Source: Streptomyces pyxinae (GTDB lineage: Bacteria; Actinomycetota; Actinomycetes; Streptomycetales; Streptomycetaceae). From it: DNA of 64,000 nucleotides. Shown here piece after piece: positions 8,484 to 17,700 of this stretch. Made by a program: the position numbers and the translations under genes. Position 1 is the stretch's first letter. Each line of letters starts with the position of its first letter. The DNA is taken from assembly GCF_024756275.1 (NCBI RefSeq), contig NZ_JANUGQ010000033.1:1-64000 (forward strand). The letters are read 5' to 3'. Under the pieces are notes generated by a model. The model saw only the letters and a list, made by a program, of their open reading frames with translations, did no database searches and had not been told where the DNA came from.

Positions 8484-9600
8484 CCACAAGTACTCGAACG
8501 ACTGCATCCGCATCATGGAACTACTGGGGGAGCGGAACAACGTACTGATCGGCGGTCCACCCGCCACGGGCAAGTCGCGGTTGCTGGCCGAGCTGAAGCA
8601 CGCCTTTCGCGGAGGCTCCGAGACCGGATCGAGCTACCAGCCGGATGCAGACATCCCGCTGCCTAACATGGGCAATACCGCCGTCCCTGCCTGGTTGCCC
8701 AGCCAGGACCGCACGGACCGCAGGGTGTTCATCACTGCCTTCGATCAGAGCACGCATCAGCGGGACGTACTGCGTGGCTTGGTACCCAAGGTCCTCAGTG
8801 GAGGGGCACAGCTGGGCTTCAGCGTGTCCAAGGGCATTCTCTACCGGGCAGCCGAACACGCCCGGAAGTCGGACGGGGCGGCTCTGCTCATAGTCGATGA
8901 GATCAACAGGGGTCCGGCCGTGGCCGCCTTCGGCGCGAGCATCGTCTCGTTGGAGAGCGACAAGCGCCTGGGGGCCGACGGCAAGCTCACCCCGGCCACC
9001 CAGACCTTCGAGTTGCTCGATGACAGCGGTCAGATGGTCGACTACGCACTGCCGCGGCACCTCTACATCGTCGGCGCGATGAACCAGGCAGATGCGTCGG
9101 TCGCGCCACTGGACGTTGCCTTCCAGCGGCGGTTCGCGCCGTTCTGGCTGACCCCCGACGAGTCGGTCCTGTACAGGCACTTCGGGCTGGACAGCAACGC
9201 CACCGGACAGCTCCCCAGCCAGGCGGCCAGCAGCAAGGACGTCTACGCAGCGCTGGTACGCGGCTGGCAGAAGGTGAACGAGCGACTTGCTCTGGGGCGG
9301 GGGGCGGCCTTCCAGCTGGGCCACGGCGCACTCATGCACGCGGATGCGCCGGCGCATTCGAACAAGGCGCTGCGGTACGCGGCCGACTGCTGGTCTCTTA
9401 TGAGGGCGCACATCGACGAGGTCTTCTTCGGTGACCTCCGAGGCGTCGCCGAGACGATCTCCGCCGATGCTCCGGGCAGCCCCTTCACCCTGACGTCGGC
9501 AACCTTCGCCGAACAGCCGGTGCTCCAGCTTTCCCCTTCCGGCGAGTTGAAGCCGGACCAGGTCTATCCAGCCCTCAAGGCCATCGTCGAGTCGCCCTGA
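8476..9600 (+). CDS. McrB-like AAA+ ATPase/GTPase
   Basis: A 374-residue AAA+ protein. Walker A is GGPPATGKS (26-34), Walker B LLIVDEINRG (about 137-146), and the McrB-type sensor segment is AMNQAD (201-206), close to the MNTAD signature of the family, followed by LDVAFQRRF (212-220) with the likely arginine finger. In McrBC these subunits form a hexameric motor that translocates DNA and activates the McrC nuclease. Compared with E. coli McrB (about 460 residues) the whole N-terminal methyl-DNA-binding domain is missing, since Walker A begins at residue 26. The gene overlaps its upstream neighbour by 8 bases and the McrC-like gene by 1 base. Confidence 0.88.
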   Translation: MNDHKYSNDCIRIMELLGERNNVLIGGPPATGKSRLLAELKHAFRGGSETGSSYQPDADIPLPNMGNTAVPAWLPSQDRTDRRVFITAFDQSTHQRDVLRGLVPKVLSGGAQLGFSVSKGILYRAAEHARKSDGAALLIVDEINRGPAVAAFGASIVSLESDKRLGADGKLTPATQTFELLDDSGQMVDYALPRHLYIVGAMNQADASVAPLDVAFQRRFAPFWLTPDESVLYRHFGLDSNATGQLPSQAASSKDVYAALVRGWQKVNERLALGRGAAFQLGHGALMHADAPAHSNKALRYAADCWSLMRAHIDEVFFGDLRGVAETISADAPGSPFTLTSATFAEQPVLQLSPSGELKPDQVYPALKAIVESP

Positions 9601-10904
9601 TGAACAGTCCCAGTCCCGTACTGCACCGTGTCCGCGTCGCCGAGAACCGCGATGCGTCACGGCTGGTGCCGGAGCTGGCCGGAGTGACGGGCCAGTCGGA
9701 ACCGGAGATCGAGGGCCTACTCCTCCGCGCGGGGCGGCGCCTCACCGAACTACTGGGCCATGAGCAGCTCCCACTGCGAATCTCGTCGGCCGGATCAGTC
9801 CGGATCGAAGGTGTGGCCGGGCTGCTCCGGCTGTCGCCCCGGTTGGAACTGGAGATCGTGCCGAAGTTCCTCGAGGGCACGGACGCGGACTGGCGGCAGG
9901 ACTTCTTCCGGGTGGCGCTGCTGAGCAAGACGGGCAAACTGCTGCCGCGCGAGCACCTGCGAGCCGACTTCGCCGCCCGTGGCGACCTCACCACGCTGGT
10001 CGGCCGGACCCTCGCAAACCTGTACTGGGAGAGCCATCGGCGCCCGCTGCGCGAATACCGCTCGCGCACCGTGCGCGACTATGCCGTCGTCGGTGATCTC
10101 GACCCGGTGGGGATCGTTCTGCCAGAAGCGGGCGGCTTCAAGCAGGAGCAGCTGGTCTTCGATCATGTGAACTCCTGGAACGCGGTCATCTCAGCGGCGG
10201 CGAGCGTCCTGCTGCCCGAGGTTCGGGACGGCGAGACACTGCGCCAACTTCTGCGGGTGCGCCAGGCTCTGGCCCCTCAGCGAGAGGTCCGCTCCGCCCA
10301 ACACCGCAGGCTGCCGAACCGCTACCACCACTGGCAGGCCCTGTACGACCTCTCTGTGGAGGTGCTCAACGGCTTCGGCGTGGGCTATGACGAGCAGCAT
10401 CTGCGCGCACCCGGCTACGTAATGGTGATGTGGTCCACCTGGCAGCACCTGTGTGAACTCGCCCTAAGACTGGGGCTTGCCCCGGCGGAGGTGCACGCCT
10501 CGCCGGCCTTTCCCCTCGGCATGAGGAACAACAAGGTGCTCAAGGTCACTCCGGATATAGCGGTGGGGCCGCGGAACGCCCCCATGCTGCTCCTCGACGC
10601 CAAGTACCGAACACGGCTGAACGGCAGGGCGTCCGTGGGTAACTCCGACATCTACGAGTCCCTCGCTTTCCTGCGTGCCACGGGGGCCAAGCAAATGGTC
10701 CTGCTCTACCCCCGCCCTGCCTCGGACGGCGCCCCGCTGGAGCCAGGTGCCACGAGGCTTTTCCAGACCGTCACCGTCAGCGGGGAACGGATCGACGCCT
10801 TGCTGGTCGAGTGCCGTGGCATTGGAGCCGCACAGGGCTTCGAGATGTTCAGCCGGAACCTCGCGTCAGGGATTGAGAACATTCAGCTGTCCAGCGACGC
10901 GTAG
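9600..10904 (+). CDS. McrC-like PD-(D/E)XK nuclease subunit
   Basis: A 434-residue protein with the McrC layout. The N-terminal beta-rich segment has LLRLSPRLELEIVPKF (75-90), like the McrB-contacting region of the family, and the C-terminal nuclease core has TPDI (Asp 319) and LLLDAKYR (Asp 333, Lys 335), the D...DxK active site of McrC proteins. It starts inside the stop codon of the McrB-like gene (TGATG). It should be the DNA-cutting partner of the upstream ATPase. It is the last gene of the operon; no clear terminator follows, and the downstream DNA holds an IS remnant. Confidence 0.88.
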   Translation: MNSPSPVLHRVRVAENRDASRLVPELAGVTGQSEPEIEGLLLRAGRRLTELLGHEQLPLRISSAGSVRIEGVAGLLRLSPRLELEIVPKFLEGTDADWRQDFFRVALLSKTGKLLPREHLRADFAARGDLTTLVGRTLANLYWESHRRPLREYRSRTVRDYAVVGDLDPVGIVLPEAGGFKQEQLVFDHVNSWNAVISAAASVLLPEVRDGETLRQLLRVRQALAPQREVRSAQHRRLPNRYHHWQALYDLSVEVLNGFGVGYDEQHLRAPGYVMVMWSTWQHLCELALRLGLAPAEVHASPAFPLGMRNNKVLKVTPDIAVGPRNAPMLLLDAKYRTRLNGRASVGNSDIYESLAFLRATGAKQMVLLYPRPASDGAPLEPGATRLFQTVTVSGERIDALLVECRGIGAAQGFEMFSRNLASGIENIQLSSDA

Positions 10905-11004
10905 GACCTGCAAGATCGCAATAGATGCTCAGCGATTACTTTCGGTCCGGATCCGCCTCGCCAGAGGTCTGTCAACCTCGATCGCCACGGTGACCGGGCT
11001 CCGG

Positions 11005-11316
11005 TCAGGCCACCGAGACACGCGGACAGTCGCCGCGTTCGTCGAGGATCACGCGGTAGAGCCTCGCCCAGACCCGGTCCCGGCTCCACTGGGCGAACCG
11101 GCGGTAGACCGTGTGGCAGGCCGGGCCGAACACCGGCGGCAGCTGCCGTCAGGTGCAGCCAGAGGTCGCCACGAAGATGATCGCGGCCAGGGCTTCACGG
11201 TCCCCAGCCCGGCGTCGGCCACCGCCCTGCGCACGTGTCACCACTGTCGGTGGCACCACCCGTCGGAACAACACCCACAACTCGTCCGGCACCGACCGCT
11301 TAACCAGATCGGTCAT
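11005..11316 (-). pseudogene. IS5-type transposase fragment with internal stop
   Basis: The minus strand encodes a recognisable N-terminal part of an actinomycete IS5-family transposase, from MTDLVKRSVPDELWVLF to a stretch like VYRRFAQWSRDRVWARLY. A TGA at 11149-11151 stands where relatives have TGG for Trp (the family sequence is SGCTWRQLPP), and the frame ends at 11005 before the catalytic DDE domain. No terminal inverted repeats are evident. It is a dead relic of an insertion in the right part of the island, just after the McrC-like gene. Confidence 0.7.
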
Positions 11317-11321
11317 GCGCG

Positions 11322-11426
11322 GATCAACGAACGATCACGCCATGGGAAACGACGTCCAAGAAAGACAAGGCGACAGCCCGGGCCAAGACCGCCAAGAAGG
11401 CCACACGCCGCAAGCCCAAGAAGTAG
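11322..11426 (+). pseudogene. Lys/Ala/Arg-rich protein tail, probably a gene remnant
   Basis: The plus-strand frame ending at TAG 11424-11426 would encode TSKKDKATARAKTAKKATRR and a few more basic residues, a tail like those on DNA-binding actinobacterial proteins. There is no start codon or binding site, and the sequence upstream overlaps the transposase relic. It is probably the 3' end of a gene cut off by the insertion or a deletion. Confidence 0.3.
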
Positions 11427-11501
11427 GTCCCGAGCGGCCCCGTTCACGCGGGCGACTTCACGGCGCCCCGGCCATGTGACCCGTCATGCCCCGAGCAACA
11501 G

Positions 11502-11534
11502 AAAACCCCAAGTCACGGACTATGTGACCTGGGG
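11502..11534 (-). terminator. Terminator of tRNA-Thr
   Basis: On the minus strand CCCCAGGTCAC and GTGACTTGGGG form an 11-bp stem with one G-T pair and a 7-base loop, followed by TTTTC. It begins nine bases after the tRNA 3' end. It lies inside the island, so the element brought its own tRNA terminator, while the native one stayed at 4091-4125. Confidence 0.65.
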
Positions 11535-11542
11535 TTCCTCTG

Positions 11543-11616
11543 AGCCGCCTTCGGGATTCGAACCCGAGACCTACGCATTACGAGTGCGTTGCTCTGGCCA
11601 ACTGAGCTAAGGCGGC
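11543..11616 (-). tRNA. tRNA-Thr (anticodon CGT)
   Basis: The minus strand folds as a full cloverleaf. The acceptor stem GCCGCCT pairs with AGGCGGC, the D arm contains AGCTCAGTTGGCCAGAGC, the anticodon arm is ACGCA-CTCGTAA-TGCGT with anticodon CGT, and the T arm is CTCGG-GTTCGAAT-CCCGA. CCA is not encoded. Its 3' part is duplicated at 4132-4172, so this gene is the integration site of the island. It is intact, as expected when the element restores the 3' end. Confidence 0.95.
11544..11584 (-). repeat. Right boundary repeat (attachment site within tRNA-Thr)
   Basis: These 41 bases match 4132-4172 at 40 positions in the same orientation. They run from the acceptor 3' side to the anticodon loop, the usual crossover zone for tyrosine recombinases. 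The island between the copies is about 7.4 kb. Confidence 0.85.
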
Positions 11617-11663
11617 ATGCCACGAACACCCCGGGGGTGCAGCGGCGGGCTCAAGTCTACACA

Positions 11664-11696
11664 GGTCCGGAGGGTGCTCCGCGCACCCTCCGGACC
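11664..11696 (-). terminator. Perfect 14-bp terminator hairpin
   Basis: GGTCCGGAGGGTGC (11664-11677) and GCACCCTCCGGACC (11683-11696) with a 5-base loop lie 10 bases after the stop of the aminopeptidase-like gene on the minus strand. Confidence 0.75.
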
Positions 11697-11705
11697 GGTC
11701 CGGGG

Positions 11706-13238
11706 TCAGGCGCAGCGCTTGCCGGACGGGGGGACGGTGCCGTCCAGGAGGTAGGCGTTGATCGCGGTGTCGACGCAGTCACTGCCCCGGCCGTACGCGG
11801 TGTGGCCGTCGCCCTCGTAGGTGAGCAGGGTGCCGGAGGAGAGCTGGGCGGCGAGGGAGCGGGCCCACTTGTAGGGGGTGGCCGGGTCGCGGGTGGTGCC
11901 GACCACCACGATGGGAGCCGCGCCCCCGGCCTCGATGCGGTGGGCGGTGCCGGTGGGCTCGGCGGTCCAGTAGGCGCAGTTCAGGGACGCCCAGGCCAGG
12001 CCCTCGCCGAAGACGGGGGACGCCTTCTCGAAGGAGGACATCGCCTTCCGGACGTCCTCCGGGGAGGAGAAGGCGGGCGGCTGGTCCAGGCAGTTCACGG
12101 CGGCGTTGGCGAACATGAGGTTGGAGTAGGTGCCGTCGGCCTCGCGCTCGTAGTAGCCGTCCGCCAGGGCCAGCAGGTCCGCGCCGTCGCCGCGCTGGGC
12201 CCGGGCCAGTGCCTCGCGCAGCTGGGGCCAGGCGGACTCGTCGTACATGGCGGCGATCACGCCCGTGGTGGCCAGCGCCTCGCCGAGCCGGCGGCGCTCG
12301 CCGGTCCGCAGCGGCTGGGCATCCAGCCGCTCGAAGAGGGTCTTCAGCCGGGCGGCGGCGTCGGTCGGTGAGCCGGTGCCGAGCGGGCAGTCCCGGCGGC
12401 GTACGCAGTCGGCGGCGAAGGACCGGAAGGCCGTCTCGAACCCGGCCGTCTGGTCCCGGTTCAGCTCCGCCGTCGTCAGGGACGGGTCCATCGCCCCGTC
12501 GAGGACCAGCCGGCCGGTGCGCCCGGGGAAGAGCTCGGCGTAGGTCGCGCCGAGGAAGGTGCCGTACGAGGCGCCGACGTAGTGCAGCTTCCGGTCACCG
12601 AGCAGCTCGCGCAGGATGTCCATGTCGCGGGCCGTCTCGACGGTCGAGACATGCGGCAGCACGGCACCCGAGCGCTTGGCGCACCCCGCCGCGAAGTTCT
12701 TGAAGGCCGCCGCCAGCCGGTCCTGCTCGCGCCGGTCGTCGGGGGTCGTGTCGACCTGGGTGTACGCGTCCATCGCCGGGCCGTCCAGGCACTCGACCGG
12801 CTCGCTGTGGGCCACTCCGCGCGGGTCGACGGCCACCATGTCGTACCGGGCGCGCACCGGGGCGGGGTAGCCGATACCGGCGTACCCCTGGAGGTAGCCG
12901 ACGGCGGAACCGCCGGGCCCGCCCGGGTTCACCAGCAGCGAGCCGATGCGCTTGCCCGGGCCGGTCGCCCTGATCCGGGCCACCGCCAGTCCGATCTGCT
13001 TGCCGCCGGGGCGGGCGTAGTCGAGCGGCGCCTTCATGGTGGCGCACTCGAAGTCGGGCACCCCGCACGCCTTCCAGGCCAGCCGCTGGCCGTAGTAGGG
13101 CTCCAGCTCCTCCCGGGTCGCGGCGGTGCCCGACGCGGAGGCGGCGGGGGCGGTACCGCCGTCGGTGCAACCGGAGAGGAGCAGGCCGAACGCCGAGAAC
13201 GCGACGGCGGCGGTACGGAAGAGACGGCGCGAGTCCAT
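11706..13238 (-). CDS. Secreted alpha/beta-hydrolase lipoprotein, tripeptidyl-aminopeptidase-like
   Basis: From ATG 13238 the product has 510 residues. The N-terminus is a lipoprotein signal peptide with lipobox LLSGC (about residues 20-24) and an Ala/Ser linker. The body is an alpha/beta-hydrolase of the Streptomyces tripeptidyl aminopeptidase (Tap/Slp) type: oxyanion segment NPGGPGGS, nucleophile elbow GASYG, an acid in a C-terminal segment near TRDPATPYKWA, and catalytic His in GDGHTAYG near the end, followed by the Cys-containing C-terminal domain typical of the group. It should cleave N-terminal tripeptides from extracellular proteins. An upstream extension of 46 residues is open but basic and unlike a signal peptide. 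Confidence 0.85.
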   Translation of the reverse strand: MDSRRLFRTAAVAFSAFGLLLSGCTDGGTAPAASASGTAATREELEPYYGQRLAWKACGVPDFECATMKAPLDYARPGGKQIGLAVARIRATGPGKRIGSLLVNPGGPGGSAVGYLQGYAGIGYPAPVRARYDMVAVDPRGVAHSEPVECLDGPAMDAYTQVDTTPDDRREQDRLAAAFKNFAAGCAKRSGAVLPHVSTVETARDMDILRELLGDRKLHYVGASYGTFLGATYAELFPGRTGRLVLDGAMDPSLTTAELNRDQTAGFETAFRSFAADCVRRRDCPLGTGSPTDAAARLKTLFERLDAQPLRTGERRRLGEALATTGVIAAMYDESAWPQLREALARAQRGDGADLLALADGYYEREADGTYSNLMFANAAVNCLDQPPAFSSPEDVRKAMSSFEKASPVFGEGLAWASLNCAYWTAEPTGTAHRIEAGGAAPIVVVGTTRDPATPYKWARSLAAQLSSGTLLTYEGDGHTAYGRGSDCVDTAINAYLLDGTVPPSGKRCA

Positions 13239-13451
13239 TCCCGGAGCGTAGCGGGGCGGGGACGGATTGCGGATCTTCGTACCCGTACGGGTGAATTTCC
13301 CCCGGGGTTCTGTTTTCCGTCGCTGTTCGGTCGCTGTTCCCGTGGCCGCGAGGGCTCCCCGGCGGGCGCGGGGCACTTCACGGTCCGTGGCCCACGGCGG
13401 CTCGCGCCCCAGGCACGCGGCTCCGGCCCGGTGGCGGCCGGGCCCCGGGGC

Positions 13452-14657
13452 TCAGCTGGCGCGGAGGGCCATGGTCATCGCCTCCACCGCGAGCAGCGGC
13501 GCCACATTGCGGTCCAGCGCCTGGCGGCAGGCGAAGATCGCCTCGATCCGGCGCAGCGTCCGCTCGGGCGCCGACTCCCGGGCGACCCGGTCCAGGGCGT
13601 CCCGGACGTCCTCGTTGGCGAGCGCGGCACGGGTGCCGAGCTGAAGCGCCAGCACATCGCGGTAGAACCCGGTCAGGTCGCTGAGCGCCAGGTCCAGACT
13701 GTCGCGCTGGGTCCGGGTCCGGCGGCGCTTCTGTTTGTCCTCCAGCTCCTTCATGGCGCCCGCGGTGCCACGCGGCATCCGGCCGCCCTGGGCCGCGCCG
13801 AGCGCCGCTCGCAGGTCCTCGGTCTCCTTGGCATCCAGCTCCTCGGACGCCTGGGTCGCGTCCTCCCCCGCCGCGTCGATCAGCTCCTGGGCCGCCTTGA
13901 GGCAGCCGCCGATGTCCGCGACGCGCAGCGGGAGCTTCAGGACGGTGGCCCGCCGCGCCCGGGCGCGCTCGTCCGTGGCGAGCCGGCGGGCCCGGCCGAT
14001 GTGCCCCTGGGTGGCCCGGGCCGCCACCGCCGCGGCTGCAGGCTCGATCCCGTCCCGGCGGACGAGCACCTCGGCCACGGCCTCCACCGGGGGCGTCCGC
14101 AGGGTGAGGTGACGGCAGCGGGAACGAATGGTGGGCAGCACGTCCTCCTGGGACGGCGCGCAGAGCAGCCAGACCGTGCGCGGCGCGGGCTCCTCCACGG
14201 CCTTCAGCAGCACATTGCCCGCGCCCTCGGTCAGCCGGTCGGCGTCCTCCAGGACGATCACCTGCCAGCGGCCGCCGGCCGGCGAGAGCTGGGCCCGCCG
14301 GACCAGCTCGCGGGTCTCCTTGACGCCGATGGAGAGAAGATCGGTGCGGACGATCTCCACATCGGCGTGGGTACCGACGAGGGTGGTGTGGCACCCCTCG
14401 CAGAAACCGCAGCCGGGCTCCCCGCCGAGCGCCCGGTCCGGACTGACGCACTGCAGGGCGGCGGCGAACGCCCGGGCGGCGGTGGCCCGTCCGGAGCCCG
14501 GCGGCCCGGTGAACAGCCAGGCATGGGTCATCTTGGACGCCTCGGGCGGCGGGGCGCCCCCGGCCACGGCGGTCACGAAGGCGTCCGCGTCCCGGGCGGC
14601 GGCGGCCAGCTGCGCCTGGACGCGGTCCTGGCCGACCAGGTCGTCCCATACGGGCAC
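13452..14657 (-). CDS. holB: DNA polymerase III subunit delta'
   Basis: A 401-residue clamp-loader subunit. It opens with VWDDLVGQDRV, typical of DnaX/HolB proteins. The P-loop GPPGSGRAT has Arg in place of the catalytic Lys, as in delta' subunits that do not hydrolyse ATP. A zinc-binding cluster follows (CGFCEGC), then the sensor SRC motif in RSRCRHLTL. A charged helical insertion (KELEDKQKRRRTRTQRD) precedes the C-terminal collar domain. GTG 14657 is chosen for the upstream GGAAGG; ATG 14681 is possible. It lies 106 bases after the thymidylate kinase gene, the usual tmk-holB order in bacteria. Confidence 0.9.
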   Translation of the reverse strand: MPVWDDLVGQDRVQAQLAAAARDADAFVTAVAGGAPPPEASKMTHAWLFTGPPGSGRATAARAFAAALQCVSPDRALGGEPGCGFCEGCHTTLVGTHADVEIVRTDLLSIGVKETRELVRRAQLSPAGGRWQVIVLEDADRLTEGAGNVLLKAVEEPAPRTVWLLCAPSQEDVLPTIRSRCRHLTLRTPPVEAVAEVLVRRDGIEPAAAAVAARATQGHIGRARRLATDERARARRATVLKLPLRVADIGGCLKAAQELIDAAGEDATQASEELDAKETEDLRAALGAAQGGRMPRGTAGAMKELEDKQKRRRTRTQRDSLDLALSDLTGFYRDVLALQLGTRAALANEDVRDALDRVARESAPERTLRRIEAIFACRQALDRNVAPLLAVEAMTMALRAS

Positions 14658-14762
14658 GGGGCACCACCCTTCCGGAGGCATGACGGGAGCGGACCGGGGG
14701 CGGGTGAGCCCCCGTACGGACATTGTGGGGCAGGGGTACGACAACCCCTGCCCCACGGCAGG

Positions 14763-17700
14763 TCAGCGCCGGCGGTCCTCGTCGTCGTGCGGGCCGAGCA
14801 GCTCGTCCGCCAGCGACGGCAGATCGTCGAGCGGGGTCTCCTCCGCCCAGTCGGACCGGCGCTTCGGCCGGCCCTCCTCGTCCACCTGCGGCAGCTCCCG
14901 GGTCCGCTCGGTCCCTCCGGAGGCCTCCGGTCCGCCGGACGACGTACCGGCGGATGAACCCGGCCGACCGCCGGAGGACGTACCGCCGCCGGACTCCGGA
15001 CGGCCGCCGCGACCGGGCACCTCGTCCCGGAAGAACCCCGGCGGCACCCGGTCCGCGGCGCTCTCCCGGGCCGGACCGCCCTCCCCGATCGGACCGCCCG
15101 GACCTTCCGGCCGGGCCGGACCGTCCGGCCGGACCGGGGGCAGCACCGCCGTCTCGGCGGCGTCGTCCGGGCCGGTGTCCCGGACGGGCGGGAGCACGGC
15201 CGTCTCGGCGGCGTCGGCGGCGGAGCCCGCGGAGCCGCGAGCGGCCCGGTCCTCGGACACGGCCGGGGCGTGCGGTTCGCCCGGCTCGTCCTTGCGCATC
15301 CGGACGCGGGGAAGCTCCTCCGTCACCTCGTCCTTGCGCATCCGGACCCGAGGCTGGGGCAGCTCCTCGGTCACCGCGTCCCGGCGGTCACCGCGTACGT
15401 CCCCGGCACCGCGTACGTCCCCGGAGTCCTCGCGCACGTCCCGGAGGTCTTCGCCCCCGGCGTCCTTGCGCATGTCGACGCGGGGCGCCGGCACCTCCTC
15501 GGTCACCTCGTCCGGCCGGACGACCGGGGTGGGCACGGTGATCTCCTCCGGCCGTACCACCGGAGTCGGCACGGTGATCTCACTGGCCGACTCCTCGGCG
15601 GCGGCCGACGCAGCGGCCGAAGCAGCTGCCGCCGCCTCCGCCTGGCGCCGCGCCTCCTCGGCGCGCAGCAGGGCCTCCTCGGCCTTCCGCTGCTTCTCCA
15701 GCCGGCGCGCCTCGGCCTCCTCCCGGATCCGGACCTGCTCCTCGTGCAGCAGGCGCAACCGCTCCTGCTCCTCGCGGCGGGCCTTCTCCTCGGCCTCCCG
15801 GCGCCGGCGCTCCTCCTCCGCCTTGCGGGCGGCCTCCTCGGCAAGGCGGCGCTCCTCCTCCGCCTTCCGCTCGGCCTCCCGTTCGGCCTCGCGCTGCCGG
15901 GCCTCTTCCTCCTCCCGGCGCTTGCGCTCCTCCTCCTCGGCCCGCAACCGGGCGAGCTGCTCCTGGCGCTCCCGCTCCAGGCGCTCCTCCTCCGCCTTGC
16001 GGGCCGCCTCCTTCTCGGCCTTGCGCCGGGCCGCCTCCTCGGCCGCCCGGCGGGCCTCCTCACGGGCCTTGATCTCGGCCTCGGAGAGCGGCAGCAGCTG
16101 GTCGAGACGATGGCGGACGACGGTGGCCACCTCCTCCGGCCGGCGGCCCGCGTCGACCACCAGATAGCGGGAGGAGTCCGCCGCCGCGAGGGCCAGGAAG
16201 CCGGCCCGTACCCGCCGGTGGAACTCCGCGGGCTCCGACTCCAGCCGGTCCGGCGCCTCGGTGAACCGCTCCCGGGCCGTCTCCGGGGAGACGTCGAGCA
16301 GCACCGTGAGGTGCGGGACCAGCCCACCGGTCGCCCAGCGCGAGATGCGGGCGATCTCGGTCGGGGAGAGGTCCCGGCCGGCGCCCTGGTAGGCCACCGA
16401 CGAGTCGATGTACCGGTCCGAGATGACCACGGCGCCCCGCGCCAGCGCGGGCCGGACCAGCGAGTCGACGTGCTCGGCGCGATCGGCGGCGTACAGCAGC
16501 GCCTCCGCGCGGTTGGAGAGCCCGGCCGACGAGATGTCCAGAAGGATCGAGCGGAGCCGCTTGCCCATGGGGGTGGCCCCCGGCTCGCGGGTGACGACCA
16601 CCTCGTGGCCCTTGGCCCTGATCCACTCGGCCAGCGTCTCCACCTGGGTGGACTTCCCGGCCCCGTCACCGCCCTCCAGGGCGATGAAGAAGCCGGTGGC
16701 GGCGGGTGCCTGCACCGGGTCGGCGCCGCGCAGCGCGTCCAGCAGGTCCCGGCGCAGCGGCACCCCGGAGCGGTCGTCGGCCTTGGCCAGCACCAGGGCG
16801 GCGACCGGCAGCAGCAGGGCGCCGACCAGCATCAGGGTGAAGGCGGCGCCGCCGTGGGCGAAGACGAAGTCGCCGCTGGAGAGACGGTGCGGCCCGATCG
16901 CGGCGGCGAGCAGCGGGGCGACCAGGGCGCCGAGCGCCACGGCGACCCGGACGACCGCCTGGAGGTGCTCGGTGATCCGGGCCCGGCGGGGCTCCTCGGT
17001 CTCCTGATCGATCAGTACGTGTCCGGTGTTGGCGGCGACACCGGCCGCGTACCCGGCGCCCAGCGCCAGGAAGAGCACCGTCGCCAGGTCGGGCACCAGG
17101 CCCATGGCGAGCAGCGCCGCCCCGGTCGCGGTCAGCGCCAGGGCGAGCAGCCGGCGGCGGGAGAGCGCGGGCAGTACGGCCCCGGCGGTGCGGATGCCTG
17201 CCCCGGTACCGCCGGTCAGGGCGAGGACGAGGAGCGCGTACGCGACCGGCCCGCCGCCCAGGTCACCGCCGTGCAGCACGGCGACGGCGGCGGCGGAGGC
17301 GATCGCCCCGGCCACCGCCGCGCAGGCGAGCACCAGCAGCGGTACGGCTCCGGTACGGCCCCGCTCCGCCGCGCCCCCGGACACCGGCCGGCGCAGCCCC
17401 TCCAGCGGCGAGCGCGGGCGCGGCGCGGGGAGCCCGGGCAGTTCCAGGGAGGTGAGGACCGAGACGGAGGCGGCGAAGAGCCCCGCGGCGACGTACGAGC
17501 CCAGGGCGGCCTGGTGGAGCGTGAACCACTCGACGCCCGTCCCGAGCAGGTTGCCGATCAGGGTGGCGACCAGCAGCGTGACGGCGGCGCCGGGGATCGT
17601 GGCGAAGCTCGTGCGCAGGGAGAGGCGGCGCAGCGCGTCCAGGTGGTCCGGCAGCGGGCGCACCGCGGCGCCCTCCGGCGGCGGCGCGGGCAGCAGGGCG

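Noticed and set aside
12582..14957. Plus-strand frame of 791 residues opposite holB and the aminopeptidase gene
   Set aside because: Shadow of two well-supported genes.
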